Positions 30,947 to 42,246 of a stretch of DNA of 49,632 bases are shown piece by piece. The position numbers and the translations under genes are program-made. The notes below the pieces were generated by a model. The model was not told the DNA's origin, ran no database searches, and saw nothing but the letters and a program-made list of their open reading frames with translations. This DNA comes from Williamsoniiplasma lucivorax ATCC 49196 (GTDB taxonomy: Bacteria > Bacillota_I > Bacilli_A > Mycoplasmatales > Mycoplasmataceae): positions 1-49,632 of the forward strand of contig NZ_JADH01000011.1 of NCBI RefSeq assembly GCF_000518285.1. Reading direction: 5' to 3'. Position 1 is the stretch's first letter. Each line of letters starts with the position of its first letter.

Positions 30947-32839
30947 ATGGGTTATAAATTAAGTAATTTAAAATTTGTTGATAAAAAGCACATTTTGGAT
31001 AATGTTCATTTTGAAATAAATGATTCTGAGTTTACAACCATTTTTACCCAAGATAAAAAACAAAAAAAATTTATCAAAGATACTTTAAAAGGTAAAAAAC
31101 GAATTTTATCTGGCAGATTTCAAATTGATGATGCTGATCTAGTTGGTTCAAAATTTGTTAAAAGCAAAGTTGATTTTATTGCTCCAGATATTTGGTTTGA
31201 ACGTCTGATTCCCCCAAGAATCATTTTGAATTTATCACTTTTATTTGACCAAAAATTTTTAAGACTGGCACGCATTAAAAAAAATGATAAAAAATTTGAT
31301 TATTTATCATTTGTTGATTCACACAATGATTTGACTGAAATGCAATTAAGAAGAGAAATTGATAAAACAATTTCGTTTTTTTTAAACAAAGCCATTAATT
31401 TGAACAAAACTTTGCACAAAGCATTTATTAATGAAATCAAAAAAATTAATAACAAGCAAAATGAAAAAATGTTTGCTCAATTTTATGCCCAAATCAAAGT
31501 GATGATTATGGAATATTTTAATTTGATTTTAAAATGAGAATTAGATAATCTAGCATTAACATTTTATCAAGTTGTTTGAGATCAAATTTACAGTTTCCAA
31601 GACTTAAGACATTCATGCCCATGTGAATATAATGTGAAACATTCATCAAATGAACATTTGAAAGATAATATTTTTAAATTTAAATATAAGCAGCCATACT
31701 ACATGATTCAAAAACAATTAAAAATCATTAACATCCGAATTTCGGAATTACGTATTGCTTTATTTAAAACAAAAAAATTAACTCGAGCCACAAAAAAACA
31801 AATCACTTGGGAAATTAAGAAATTTTTTATTGATAATAAGATTCCCAAAGAAGAACAGGCAGTTGTTCATGAATATTTAAATAATTGAAAAAAAACAATC
31901 CAAGATTTAGTTGATGATTTTAAAGTCTCACAAAAAAAAGGAATTTTAGAATCAATCCGTCAAGAAGGTGCAATTATTGAAAAGGAAATTATCCATTTAA
32001 CTCATGAATACCATAAAAAAGTTTTAGCGCAAACGAATAAAATTGGGAATAAAAATGAGTTTAAAATTCTGAAAAAACATTATAAAAAACAAATTGAAAG
32101 TATTTATAAACAATCCATGACTTGAACTCAAGAAAATTTGAAAAAACTGAACATTAAATTTGATTGATATTTAAAAAGTGGTTTTAAAATTTCTTCAATC
32201 AACATTATTTATCTGAAAATTTTAAAAGCCATTAACATGCACAAGAAGAATATTGTTTTTTATAATATTATTAAATTACTAACTAAAAATGACGTCAAAT
32301 TATTGATGAATACTATTCAAGCAATTCAAAAAGAACACCCTAATCTTTGTTTCATTAATTTAACTGATGATTTTAGTTCCATCATCGATTTTAAACAAAA
32401 AGTTTACGCAGTCAACCCGAAAAATCAATTAACAAATATTACCCCAGAAGCAATTTATAATAAAGGTGTTTTACAATCAATGAAACCTTTTACCAATATC
32501 AATTTAATTTCTTATAAAAAAGTAGAACAAGGTATTGAGTTTGAAGAAAGGTTTTGACCAGTGCAAAGCACATCATTTAATGAAACTGGAAAAATTAATA
32601 TTAACCCTTTTATGATAAAATTAGAAGAGCAAAAAGATGTTGCCGGGCAATTAATTCTTGAAGTTTTAACAAAAGTCACTTATAAATTTTTAGACCGTAA
32701 AATGTGAGTGGGCATAACTAATTCAGGAAGTAAAATTAATTTTTATTCAAATCGCAAACTTGAACCGAATAAAAAAATTTTAATTTATATCCAACCAGCA
32801 GCTATTATTATTAAAAAGGAGACAAATGTTAACTCGTAA
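30947..32839 (+). CDS. Degenerate ABC-ATPase-like protein (PotA/MalK-type), catalytic motifs lost
   Basis: A 630-residue open frame with no transmembrane segment. The N-terminus follows an ABC-ATPase start (YKLSNLKFVDKKHILDNVHF, then EINDSEF), but the Walker A loop reads FTQDKKQKKFIKD at residues 32-44 and lacks the glycines and Lys-Thr/Ser. About 300 residues of Lys-rich helix follow. Residues 420-490 resemble the second half of an ABC domain: IVFYNI in place of Walker B, TKNDVK as D-loop, LTDDF with Asp474 in place of the H-loop His, and TPEAIYN. The last 70 residues resemble a TOBE domain. It overlaps the DHH gene by 14 nt. No partner permease is adjacent. Family assignment is my inference. 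Confidence 0.55.
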
Positions 32840-33770
32840 AGAAGCAAAATTTATTGCTAAAAAAATTAATGAATACAAAAATATTGTGATTGTCAAACAT
32901 CAATTACCCGATTGGGATGCACAAGGAAGCGCCATTGGTTTGGCGCATTTGATTAATGATAATTGAAAAAATAAAAATATTTTTGTTGCAGGAGATCGCT
33001 TGCATGATGAACAACAATTTGCCAAACCTTTGAATCAACAAGCATTAAGCGAAGCATTAATTATCACTGTTGATACAGCAGTTGCTAGCAGACTTGATTT
33101 CAACGAATGAAAGCAAGGTAAAGAAAGTATTAAAATTGATCACCATATTGCTGTTGAAGATTATGCCACTTATAATTTTGTGGATGTTAATGCGATTGCA
33201 GCAGCACAAGTTGTGACAATGTGAGCAGTCATAATGAAATTAAAAATTTCTCCAATCGCTGCTGAAAATCTTTACAAAGGAATTTCCACAGATTCTGGCC
33301 GCTTCTTGTTTCAAGCAACTAATGCTGAAACTATGGAAGCAGCGAAACAATTATTATTAGCTGGGGCTGACCTAACTAAAATTAATAATTATCTATATGT
33401 CACAAATTTAAAGCAAAGACAATGAAATAATTTTGCATTTAGTAAAATGCAATTAACAAAAAATGGAGTTGCATATATAATTATTGAGGAAAAAGATTAT
33501 AAAGATTGAAATATATCTTATTATGACATTAAAGCCGCTCTTGGAACTATGGCTGGATTGGATGAAATTAAAATCTGATTTACAGTTATTGAGTGAGAAA
33601 AAGAATATAAAGTTTCAATGCGTTCAAGAGAATATGACGTCAATTCAGTTGCTGTAAAATATAACGGTGGAGGTCATAAAGTTGCTAGTGGTGCAAAATT
33701 AACAAACCTTGATCAACTGAAAGGTTTTCTTCGTGAAACAGAAAAACTTGTTAAAAATATAAAGGGGTAA
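32826..33770 (+). CDS. DHH-family phosphoesterase (NrnA/MgpA-like)
   Basis: A predicted nano-RNase / pAp phosphatase or related cyclic-dinucleotide phosphodiesterase of 314 residues. The DHH domain shows KHQLPDWDAQGSA near residue 24, VDTA near residue 82, and the DHH triad at residues 105-107. The C-terminal DHHA1 domain ends with GGGHKVASGA near residue 282, the substrate-recognition signature. The expected metal ligands appear present, although the first motif is DWDAQG rather than the commoner DxDALG. ATG 32826 lies inside the end of the upstream gene, and tdk follows after 2 nt. Confidence 0.9.
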
Positions 33771-33772
33771 AA

Positions 33773-34384
33773 ATGAAAAATAATATTTTGTCAAAACAAA
33801 ATTGTGAAAAATTAGGATGAATTGAATTAATTACTGGATGTATGTTTGCTGGTAAAACCGAAGAATTTATTCGTCGTTTAAGGAGATATGATTACGCTAA
33901 ACGCAATGTGATTGCATTTAAACCAATCATTGACCAAAGATATTCAGTCAATTCAATTGCATCTCATGCTGGTTCAATGTTGCCATCATTCCCAATTTCT
34001 TCAACTGAAGAAATTAAAGATATCTTTGAAAAAGAAAATAAAAGAAAACCAATTGATGTTGTCGGAATTGATGAAGTGCAATTTTTAGATAATCAAATTG
34101 TTGCTTTCATTGATCAACTTGCTAGTCAAGGTATTATTGTCATTGTCACTGGGTTGGATAAAGATTTTAGAAGTGATCCTTTTAAAAATGTTGATCAATT
34201 ATTACCAATGGCTGAATTTGTTGATAAATTAACTGCTATTTGTCATTCATGCGGAAACTTTGCCAACCGTACCCAAAGATTAGTTAATGGCGGGTATGCC
34301 AAAAAAACAGATCCATTAATTTTAGTTGATGGACAAGATAGTTATGAAGCACGTTGCCGAAATTGCTATGTAAAACCAGAATAG
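33773..34384 (+). CDS. tdk: Thymidine kinase
   Basis: Type II thymidine kinase phosphorylating thymidine for dTTP supply, important in organisms that rely on nucleoside salvage. It has 203 residues. P-loop GCMFAGKTEE at about residues 22-31, Walker B-like DVVGIDEVQF near residue 98 with catalytic Glu, and zinc-binding Cys pairs CHSCG (near 155) and CRNC (near 196). GGGG ribosome site overlaps the DHH stop region. It is followed 13 nt later by prfA, an arrangement common in Firmicutes. Confidence 0.95.
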
Positions 34385-34397
34385 AAAAGGGGATTAT

Positions 34398-35492
34398 ATG
34401 AATCCAAAAACTCTTGAAGCTTTAGAAACTATGGAAAAACGCATCAATAAAATTGATGTCGAATTACAAGATGAAAATATTACTTCAGATATTAAAAAAT
34501 TAACTGAACTAAATAAAGAAAGATCTAGTTTAGAAGATGTTGTAGCTAAATTCCAAGAATATAAAAAAGCTTTAGCTTCAATTAATGAAGCTAAAGAAAT
34601 TTTTAATATTGAAAAAGACCAAGAGATGATTGAACTTGCTAAAATGGATTTACAAGAAAATGAAGAAATCATTGAAAAATTAGTTCCGGAAATTGAACAA
34701 ATGTTAATTCCTAAAGATCCAAATGATGAGAAAAATGTAATCATTGAAATTCGTGGTGCGGCTGGTGGAGATGAAGGGAATATTTTTGCTGGCGACCTTT
34801 TCAAAATGTACAAATTATATTGTGAAAAAGAAGGTTGAAAAATTAATATTATGGAAGCTTCAATATCTGAGGCTGGTGGTTATTCACAAATTGTTTTCAT
34901 GGTTAAAGGTGATGGAGTTTATTCGAAATTAAAATTTGAATCTGGAGCACACCGTGTGCAACGTGTTCCTAAAACTGAAGCGAAAGGGAGAATTCAAACT
35001 TCAACAGCCACTGTTGCTGTCTTGCCAGAAATGAGTGATGTTGAAATTAGTATTAAACCAATAGATTTAAGAGTTGATACTTATCGTTCATCTGGAGCTG
35101 GGGGTCAACACGTTAACACCACTGATTCAGCTGTCAGAATTACTCACCTGCCAACAGGGATTGTTGCTTCTAGTCAAGATGGTCGTAGCCAACTTGATAA
35201 TAAGGAAACAGCGATGAAAATGTTACGTGCCAAAGTTTATGAAGCCGAAGTTGAAAAACAACAAGCTCAAGCTGATGCAACAAGAAAAAATGCTGTTGGA
35301 ACTGGAGCAAGATCTGAAAAAATAAGAACTTATAATTACCCCCAAAATCGTGTCACTGATCACCGTGTTGGTTTAACATTAAATAAACTTGATCAAGTTA
35401 TGGAGGGGAACATTGATGAATTTATTATTAGTTTAATTAATGAACATCAATTACAAAAAGTTGCTCAACGTCTTGAAGAGGAAGCTGGGTAA
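34398..35492 (+). CDS. prfA: Peptide chain release factor 1
   Basis: Terminates translation at UAA and UAG. It has 364 residues. The peptidyl-transferase motif GGQ is at residues 235-237 ([10 protein letters not shown]), and the stop-recognition tripeptide PxT is PKT at residues 191-193. RF1 does not read UGA, which agrees with UGA being Trp here; mollicutes of this type lack RF2. It overlaps prmC by 1 nt. AAAAGGGG ribosome site. Confidence 0.96.
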
Positions 35493-36322
35493 TGACTATT
35501 CGGCAAGCTTATTTAGAACTTAAAAAATATCTTAAAAATCAATCAGAAATTTATCAGCTCTTAGAATTTATGACTGGTGAAGATTATGATTGATTAATTT
35601 ATCATCAAGATAAATTAATCAAAAATGAAGTTTTTTATCATGATGTAATCAATGCTTTAATCGCAGAGGTACCTGTTGCTTATATCGTGAAAAATAAGCG
35701 TTTTTATGGTCTTGATTTTATGGTTGATCAGCGGGTTTTAATTCCTCGAGTGGAAACCGAAATGCTTGTTGAAGAAGCATTAAATTGATTGGGTGATCAA
35801 CAAGATAAAACGATTATTGATCTCTGTACTGGAAGTGGAAATATTGGGATTACATTAAATAAATTAACCAACCATCAAACTTATTTAACTGATATTTCTC
35901 GTGATGCTCTCGATGTTTGTCAAATTAATATTGCAAAACATCAATTAAAAAATATCAAACTTTTACAAGGTGATTTATTAACACCACTGATTCAAAATAA
36001 GATTAAAGGTGATTTGATTGTTTGCAATCCACCCTATATTGAACATAGTGATGATCATGTTGGTGCATCAACCAAATATGAACCACAAAATGCGTTGTAC
36101 GCTGATGATCAAGGTTTAAAATTCTATCGTGAAATGTTTGCCCATTTTCAAAAAATCATCAATGATCATAATAATTTCTGTTTGATTATGGAATTTGGAT
36201 TTGCTCAAAAAGATGCAATTGAAAAACTGGTTTTTGAATTTATTGATTACAAAAAAATAACCCACAAGTTTTTGAAGGATGCTTCTAATAATTGAAGATG
36301 TATAATAATTAAAACTATTTAA
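35492..36322 (+). CDS. prmC: Release factor glutamine methyltransferase
   Basis: Methylates the Gln of the GGQ motif in RF1. It has 276 residues. The SAM-binding motif IDLCTGSGNIGI lies near residue 110, and the NPPY catalytic motif lies near residue 180 (VCNPPYIEH). RVLIPRVETE near residue 87 is another family marker. ATG overlaps the prfA stop (TAATG), so enzyme and substrate are translationally coupled. The gene ends directly before the ribosome site of the next membrane protein. Confidence 0.95.
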
Positions 36323-36330
36323 GGAGGAAA

Positions 36331-37767
36331 ATGAAAAGTAAAGATGATTTTTTAAATCCCAAGTTTAGATTAAACTGAAAAATAAAAGACTCAATTGAAG
36401 ATGTGAGCAAACGAAATCTTTTTCTTTATAAGATTTCGTTTCTTGTCACTTTTCTTTTTGTTGTCCTTTTTGCCATTTCTTTTCTTTATCTTTACATTAT
36501 TTCTACTGACCAACATTTAAAGGTTTATTTTCAATATTTTGATAGTCTAACCAAAAAAGGTTTTGCTCTCCCTTCTTTTGTGGATGTTTGGGGAACAATG
36601 ATTGCCGCATTTGCTTTATTTGCCATATCACTTGGGTTGGTTGCATTATATAAACCAATTGTCACATCTGGGGGTAATACCAAACTTAAACAATTGTTTT
36701 ATATCGTGACCTTAACAATTTTTATTGTCAGTGCTTTTTTACTTTCAGCATTATCTCAACACCACTATGGCTCATATGCTGAATTCGTAAGATTAGAATT
36801 ATCAACTGAGGCTAATCCAGAATTAACCAAAGCTTTGAAAAGTGTTGGTGATACTTTAATTTTTGATTGGAAATTTCAATCAACTGTTTGATGAGTTTTA
36901 TTTGTGCAAATTATTGGCATTTTTTCCCTAATTATTACTTTAGAAAATGCAACTTCAAAAAAAGAAGATACAACTGGAATTGAAAAATACATTCACTATA
37001 ATTTAAAAACATCAAAAAGTTTTTCTGGTTCAAAAATTGTTGAAAAAATGAATCGTGTTTTCAAACCAACAACAAAAAACATTTCTGTCTGAGCACTAAT
37101 TGTCGTTGTTTTGGTGTTATTACCAAATTTTATTTTTACAATTTTAATTTCCACTTCCACCACTAAAATGGGGGCAATGATTCAGTGGTCGTATCACTTA
37201 CCAAACCTTTTAAAAGATTTTTCTGGTGTCGATCAACTATATAGTCATCTATTAGGTGATAAATATCAACCAGCTTACTTCTCATTAAATTCATTACCAA
37301 TCATCATGATTGGAATTACTTTTGCCACTTCCTTTTTCTTCTTATCAATTTTGACTCGTAGTGAAAAACAAATTTCTGACATTGTCTTTGTGGTGCAAAG
37401 TATTATTTTAGGAATTGAAGTGGTGACATTATTAATTATTATGATTTTCATTAAATTTGAAATGAATACATTATTAAGCATTTGACTTGATCATGGTGCC
37501 AATTTTAAAACTGAGTTACAAACGATTCTAACAGTTGACTTTAACAAAATCACTGAGCTATTCCATTTCGATTTAGTTCAACATGCCATCGACACCAAAA
37601 CTCTTGAGTGATTACCACGATCAGGAGTAATTGCTGAAACAATTATTAGTTTTTCATTTGTTGGGGCAATGTTTACTGGAGTAGGAATTGGTCTTGTTAA
37701 AAATATCAAAATGCATAATGAATTTTATAAATTAAAAAAAGAAGCGGAGGAAGAATATGCTTACTAA
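36331..37767 (+). CDS. Polytopic membrane protein, unknown function
   Basis: A 478-residue protein not recognised as a family. After a 30-residue charged N-terminus it has about eight hydrophobic segments, grouped as one (near residue 35), two (near 85-135), one (near 190), then four more. A basic loop lies near residues 215-245. Glu/Lys-rich C-terminus. Strong AAGGAGGAAA ribosome site. Its last 11 nt overlap tsaC, so it is part of the prfA-prmC-tsaC unit. No signal peptide or transporter signature was seen. Confidence 0.7.
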
Positions 37768-38257
37768 ACAACAAATCTCTCAAGCTATCCAAGATCTTAA
37801 AAATAAACAAATTATTATTTTACCAACTGATACAATTTATGGTTTATCCGGGATGGTTAATCAAGAAAATAAACTTCAAATTAATCGCTTAAAACAAGCT
37901 GATGAGAACAAACAAATTATTGTTTTATTTGCTTGCTTTAAACAACTTAAAGGTTTGGTAACTATTACTAAAGAAATTAAACAATTTTTTAAAGCGAATA
38001 AAAACACCACTGTGGTTTTGAAGGGGGAAGACGAAACATTTGCTGTGCGTCCCCAAGTGAGAAAAGATTTAAAAAAAATTATTTGTCGAAGCGGTTTAAT
38101 TTATTCAACTTCAGTCAATAAGCATGGTCAACAACCATTATTTACTCAAGCTGATTTAAAAAGTTTTGATTCCAAAGTTAATCTTTATTTTGACCAAGAG
38201 TACAGTGCTAATCCATCACGTATTTTTGATTGAGAAAAGAAAGTTTGGTTACGCTAA
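37757..38257 (+). CDS. tsaC: Sua5/YrdC-type L-threonylcarbamoyladenylate synthase, short
   Basis: Makes threonylcarbamoyl-AMP for t6A37 modification of tRNAs. It has 166 residues, shorter than the typical 180-210 YrdC core. The N-terminal ATP/threonine pocket is clear (IIILPTDTIYGLSG), followed by INRLKQADENKQIIVLFA in place of the usual KxR-PL segment, VAVRP-like AVRPQV, and STSVNKHGQQP in place of STSANxSG. The divergence suggests relaxed constraint but the frame is intact. GGAGG ribosome site; overlaps the upstream gene by 11 nt and the next by 1 nt. Confidence 0.8.
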
Positions 38258-38949
38258 TGGCGATTAATATTCACGACATCACAGATGCGGTTGCATATGA
38301 TGAAAATACTTTTAAATATTTTCTGGAAAACGAAACAAAATTAGATAGTCACCATTTAAAAATTATGGAAAAATTTTTAAATGGTCATGAAATTGCTATT
38401 CCAGCAATTTCAACACTTTTAAATCAAGCATATCCTTTTGTTGGTAAGCGTGATGCAGAATTAATCAAAACTTTAATTAAAAGAAACCAAGACATTAATA
38501 AATTAGTGACTTTGGCAATTCATAATAAAAAAAGTTTTGAACTGGTTTTTAATGTCATTGATGATAAAGCCAAATTCGAAAACAGTCTTGCTAAGTCAAT
38601 TGTTTATGATTTAAATAAATTAATTTATAAATTCAATATTTCCCATCTTTGAGCAAATAAAACCTTTATTAATGGTGATGTTAATCGTCTTTTTATTGGC
38701 ACAATTCCTATTATTGCAACAAATAAAAAAGAATGATTTCTAATTAATTTTAAAACTAGTCAAAGTGGTTATGACCAAAAATATGCAGCTGAACTTGAGC
38801 TCCAAAAAGAGTTGTTTGAAACAAACACAAAATTTAAAATTGCTAAAACAATCTTGTTAAATCCGAGAGCACAACGAGTTGTTGTGGAAACATTTACAAT
38901 TTCTAATTACGAAAAAACAAAACTGAGTCAATTAATGCTAAAATGTTAA
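38257..38949 (+). CDS. Hypothetical protein, possible inactivated PD-(D/E)XK nuclease fold
   Basis: A 230-residue soluble protein with no recognised family. The C-terminal half reads like a RecB/Cas4-type nuclease core: INGDVNRLFIG (residues 138-148), then FLINFKTSQSGYDQKYAAEL (from 161), then a helix and a final strand (AQRVVVETF). In active enzymes the first motif has Asp at the position of Asn143 and the second reads D-x-K; here Asn164-Phe-Lys166 replaces it. Both acidic ligands would be Asn. ATG overlaps the tsaC stop by 1 nt (TAATG). This fold call is an inference. Confidence 0.5.
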
Positions 38950-39033
38950 ATGATGAAAAACGGCTCTTTTTTAGTAGTTGCTTTTTCACACACTAAAGAC
39001 TAAAATTAGCATATACATAAAGGAATACTCTAT

Positions 39034-39936
39034 ATGGAAAAATTCGAATTGATCTATGACTACAGAGATAATAAACGTCATAATCTGGAGTTATTAGCAC
39101 TCATCAAACGTGAGGGTACAAAATCAACATATGAAGATTGAATGGTTAAATATCATTGAGATGATAACTATATTCCTTTTGCTTTGGTAAATGAAAAAGG
39201 AGACATTGTTTGCAATGTCGGAGTTATGAAAATGAATGTATTTGTTGGAAATACAAAATATAAAGCTACACAATTAATCAGTTTGTTGATTAAGGATTCT
39301 TATAAAAACAAAGGTTTGGAAAAAAAGCTTTTAACACAAATTGTCAACAAATTTGGTAATGTGGTGGACCTAATTTATTCTTTTGATAGCACCATTAATG
39401 ATTTCTTAAAAGAAATTTCAGATTTTAAGTTATCAGAAGAATTTAGATACATCAAACCATGAGACATGACTAAAACATCAAGCGGTATAATTATCAAAAA
39501 AATGGATTTAAACAACACCAAAGATTTTGATATGTTGTATTCTGAAATTAAGCATACAACTAGGGTGTCCCCCATTCTATCAACAAGTGGAGATGCATCA
39601 ATTAAAATGTTTAATATTTTGAAATACTATGATCGCAATGTTTACTATGTACCTTCAAAAGACGCAGTTGTTGTTTTTGTGAATGATGACCATGTATTTA
39701 AATTAGTTTCGGTTTATTCAAAATCAAATTCCAATATTGAAGACTTATTAAATACATTAGTACCCGAGGGAACAAGACAAGTGGAATTTGGTTTCATCCC
39801 TGATCAGTCAATTAAAGATGTGGAAATACTCACAACTGAACATGATATGAATAAACGTAAACTTTACATTCATGATATTTCAGCAGGTGTCAGCAAGTGG
39901 AAAATTTGTTTTCCAGTTTTATCAAGAGGCAGATAA
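39034..39936 (+). CDS. GNAT-like N-acetyltransferase domain protein
   Basis: A 300-residue soluble protein. The N-terminal 150 residues resemble a GNAT fold: a strand pair ending ICNVGVMKMNVFV-like residues, then ATQLISLLIKDSYKNKGL followed by helix EKKLLTQIVNKF, the position of the acetyl-CoA pyrophosphate loop, although the classical Q/RxxGxG/A is only loosely conserved (YKNKGL). The second half resembles a degenerate GNAT repeat or SCP2-like domain, as in Eis-type proteins, but this is weak. Ribosome site AAAGGAA. Single-gene unit with its own terminator. Confidence 0.6.
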
Positions 39937-39939
39937 CAC

Positions 39940-39966
39940 AAATAAGTATTAAATACTTATTTTTCC
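39940..39966 (+). terminator. Rho-independent terminator
   Basis: AAATAAGTA (39940-39948) pairs with TACTTATTT (39954-39962), then T residues. Confidence 0.8.
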
Positions 39967-39987
39967 ATTTTATAGAGAGGTTTAATG

Positions 39988-40677
39988 ATGAATTATATGC
40001 CATTTAAAAAGTTTTTTAAAAACATAAGTTACCGATTATTTTTAGAAGAATGAAAGCTTGACTCTCATAAATTTTCTTTTGCCTCTGAAGTGGATAAAAA
40101 AAATATTATCTTAAAAAACATGCATTTGTTATTAAGGTTTCATCAATTTAATGATGATGATTTCATTACGCAAATGAACATCATTCGTCTGCTTTCGGCT
40201 GAATTATATTATGCTTCTAATAGTGAACTAGATGCTGATACACAACTAAATTTAAGAGAAAGAATTCTTGATTTAATTAATACTTTAAATTTAGTTGTGA
40301 TGAATGAAAATTTAGAGTGTAAGGTGATTAAAGAATTTGATTTTTCCGAAGAACAAATTAAAAAGTACTTTAGTTATAACAAAATTTATTCAATGATTGC
40401 GAGCATTTTTGCTTCCCCTTTTATTGAAGAACAACATTATTATTCATACTATGAATACGCTTATTATTTAGCAATGTATTTGAATTTACATTACTTTTCT
40501 AACATCGAAAATATCAATCCAGATATTAATGTTTTTATTGTTAAACTCAACACCCAATTTAATATGATTAATGCGATTCAAACAATTGCCCCAGTTGACT
40601 TTAATGTTTTTGTGCTTAAAACCAACAAGTGAATAAATACGATTAAATATAAAAAATTAAACAAGGAGAACAAATAA
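39988..40677 (+). CDS. Hypothetical protein translationally coupled to cls
   Basis: A 229-residue protein (ATG 39985 would add one Met; 39988 has better spacing from GAGAGG). It is rich in Tyr, Asn and aliphatic residues, largely helical, with no signal peptide and no clear transmembrane helix. A Tyr-rich stretch (EEQHYYSYYEYAYYLAMYL) lies near residue 150. No family recognised. Its TAA overlaps the ATG of cardiolipin synthase (TAATG), so it may act with phospholipid metabolism, but that is context only. Confidence 0.65.
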
Positions 40678-42218
40678 TGAAAAAATCTTTAGTTGCTTTT
40701 GGTTCATTAATTTTTATGTTTTCCAGTTTAATTATTTTTATTGTCACTTTGACTATCTTTTTATCAGTGCAAATGTTGTGAATCCTTTTTGTTCTAGAAA
40801 TAATTTCAATTATTTGGTCTTTTGTGGTTTTGATGAACCAAAAACGCCGCATTGAAACTAGATTGCGCTGAGCACTATTTATTACTTTTGTGCCAGTAAT
40901 CGGGATTGGTTCTTATGTCTTTTTTGGGCGAGTTTATAAATACAAATCTGCAGGTGAATATAAATATAAAAATTTTGCTGATTTCAAGCCAACTTCAAAA
41001 GAACTAATTAAAAATGAAATTATTGATCCGATTATTGAAAAAGAAACACCACAATTCAAACGTGCATTTATGATGCCTTTAAATCAGCAAAATGAAGTCA
41101 TTTATAAAAATTCTAATTCGACATTTTTTGGCAATGGAGCCCAAGTTTGACCACAAATTTTTAAAGATATTAGTCAAGCTCAAGAATATATTTTAATTAA
41201 TATGTACATCATTGCAGATGGTGAACTTTTAAAAAATTTGATTAATCTTTTAAAAGTTAAAAGAGATGAAGGAGTGAATGTTTATATCATTTATGACTTC
41301 ATTGGTTCTTACACAAGATTTTCTAATAAAAGCATTCAAGAATTAAAAAATATGGGAGTCAATATCATTCCATTTTCACTAGTGCGTTTTCCTTTTGTGA
41401 AATGAACAGCTAATTATCGTGATCACCGTAAAGATTTTTCAATTGATGGAAAAATTGGTTACGTTGGAGGCGCAAATATTGCAGATGAATACATCAATAA
41501 AAGTGAACAATTTGGTTATTGAAATGATGCAATGGTGAGAATTGTTGGAGAAGGTGTACAAGGAATTGAAAAAGTATTTGTGTCTGATTGGATGTTTATT
41601 ACAAAAAAATCAATTATTGAAATAGAACCAAATATTGGTAAAAAACGTATTGCTAAAATTAATGAATCAAATAACTTGGCGCAAATTGTAACGACTGGTC
41701 CTAATCATGATTCACCAATGCACTTTGATTTATTATTAAATTTAATTCAAAGTGCTCAGAAAAGAATTTGGTTAAGTACGCCATATTTTGTTCCCCCAAT
41801 CGAAATGATTAAAGCAATTGCATCGGCAGCAAAATCTGGGATTGATGTTAGATTAGTTCTACCAGGAATTTCTGATAAAAAATTTCTTTTAGATATTTCT
41901 CGAAAATGAACCGATGATTTATTTAAAGCTGGTGTTAAAATTTATAGTATGAACAATGTCTTCAATCATACAAAAGGATTCTTGTTTGATGATGAAATTA
42001 CTTTTGTTGGTTCAACAAATTTAGACTATCGAGCATTTTTTTCAGACCAACAAACAATGGCTTTAATTAAATCAAGAGAGTTTAGTAATCAAATAAAAAC
42101 TAAATTTGAAAAAGACTTTGAATTATCGGAGTTATATATTGAACAACCTTCGAAAAAATGGAATCGATTTTATAAAGCATGAATAATGACTCTAAATGTG
42201 ATAGAACCATTATTATAA
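40677..42218 (+). CDS. cls: Cardiolipin synthase (phospholipase D family)
   Basis: Condenses two phosphatidylglycerols into cardiolipin and glycerol in the membrane. It has 513 residues: two N-terminal transmembrane helices, then two PLD domains. Both HKD motifs are complete: HRKDFSID with His250 and HTKGFLFD with His431, each followed by the family GGANIA or GSTNLDYRA segment. TGA encodes Trp several times. It follows the unknown upstream gene by overlap and has an AAGGAGAA ribosome site within that gene. It acts downstream of PgsA at 3774. Confidence 0.94.
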
Positions 42219-42246
42219 GTTTATAATTAAAAAAAGAGGTGAAAGA

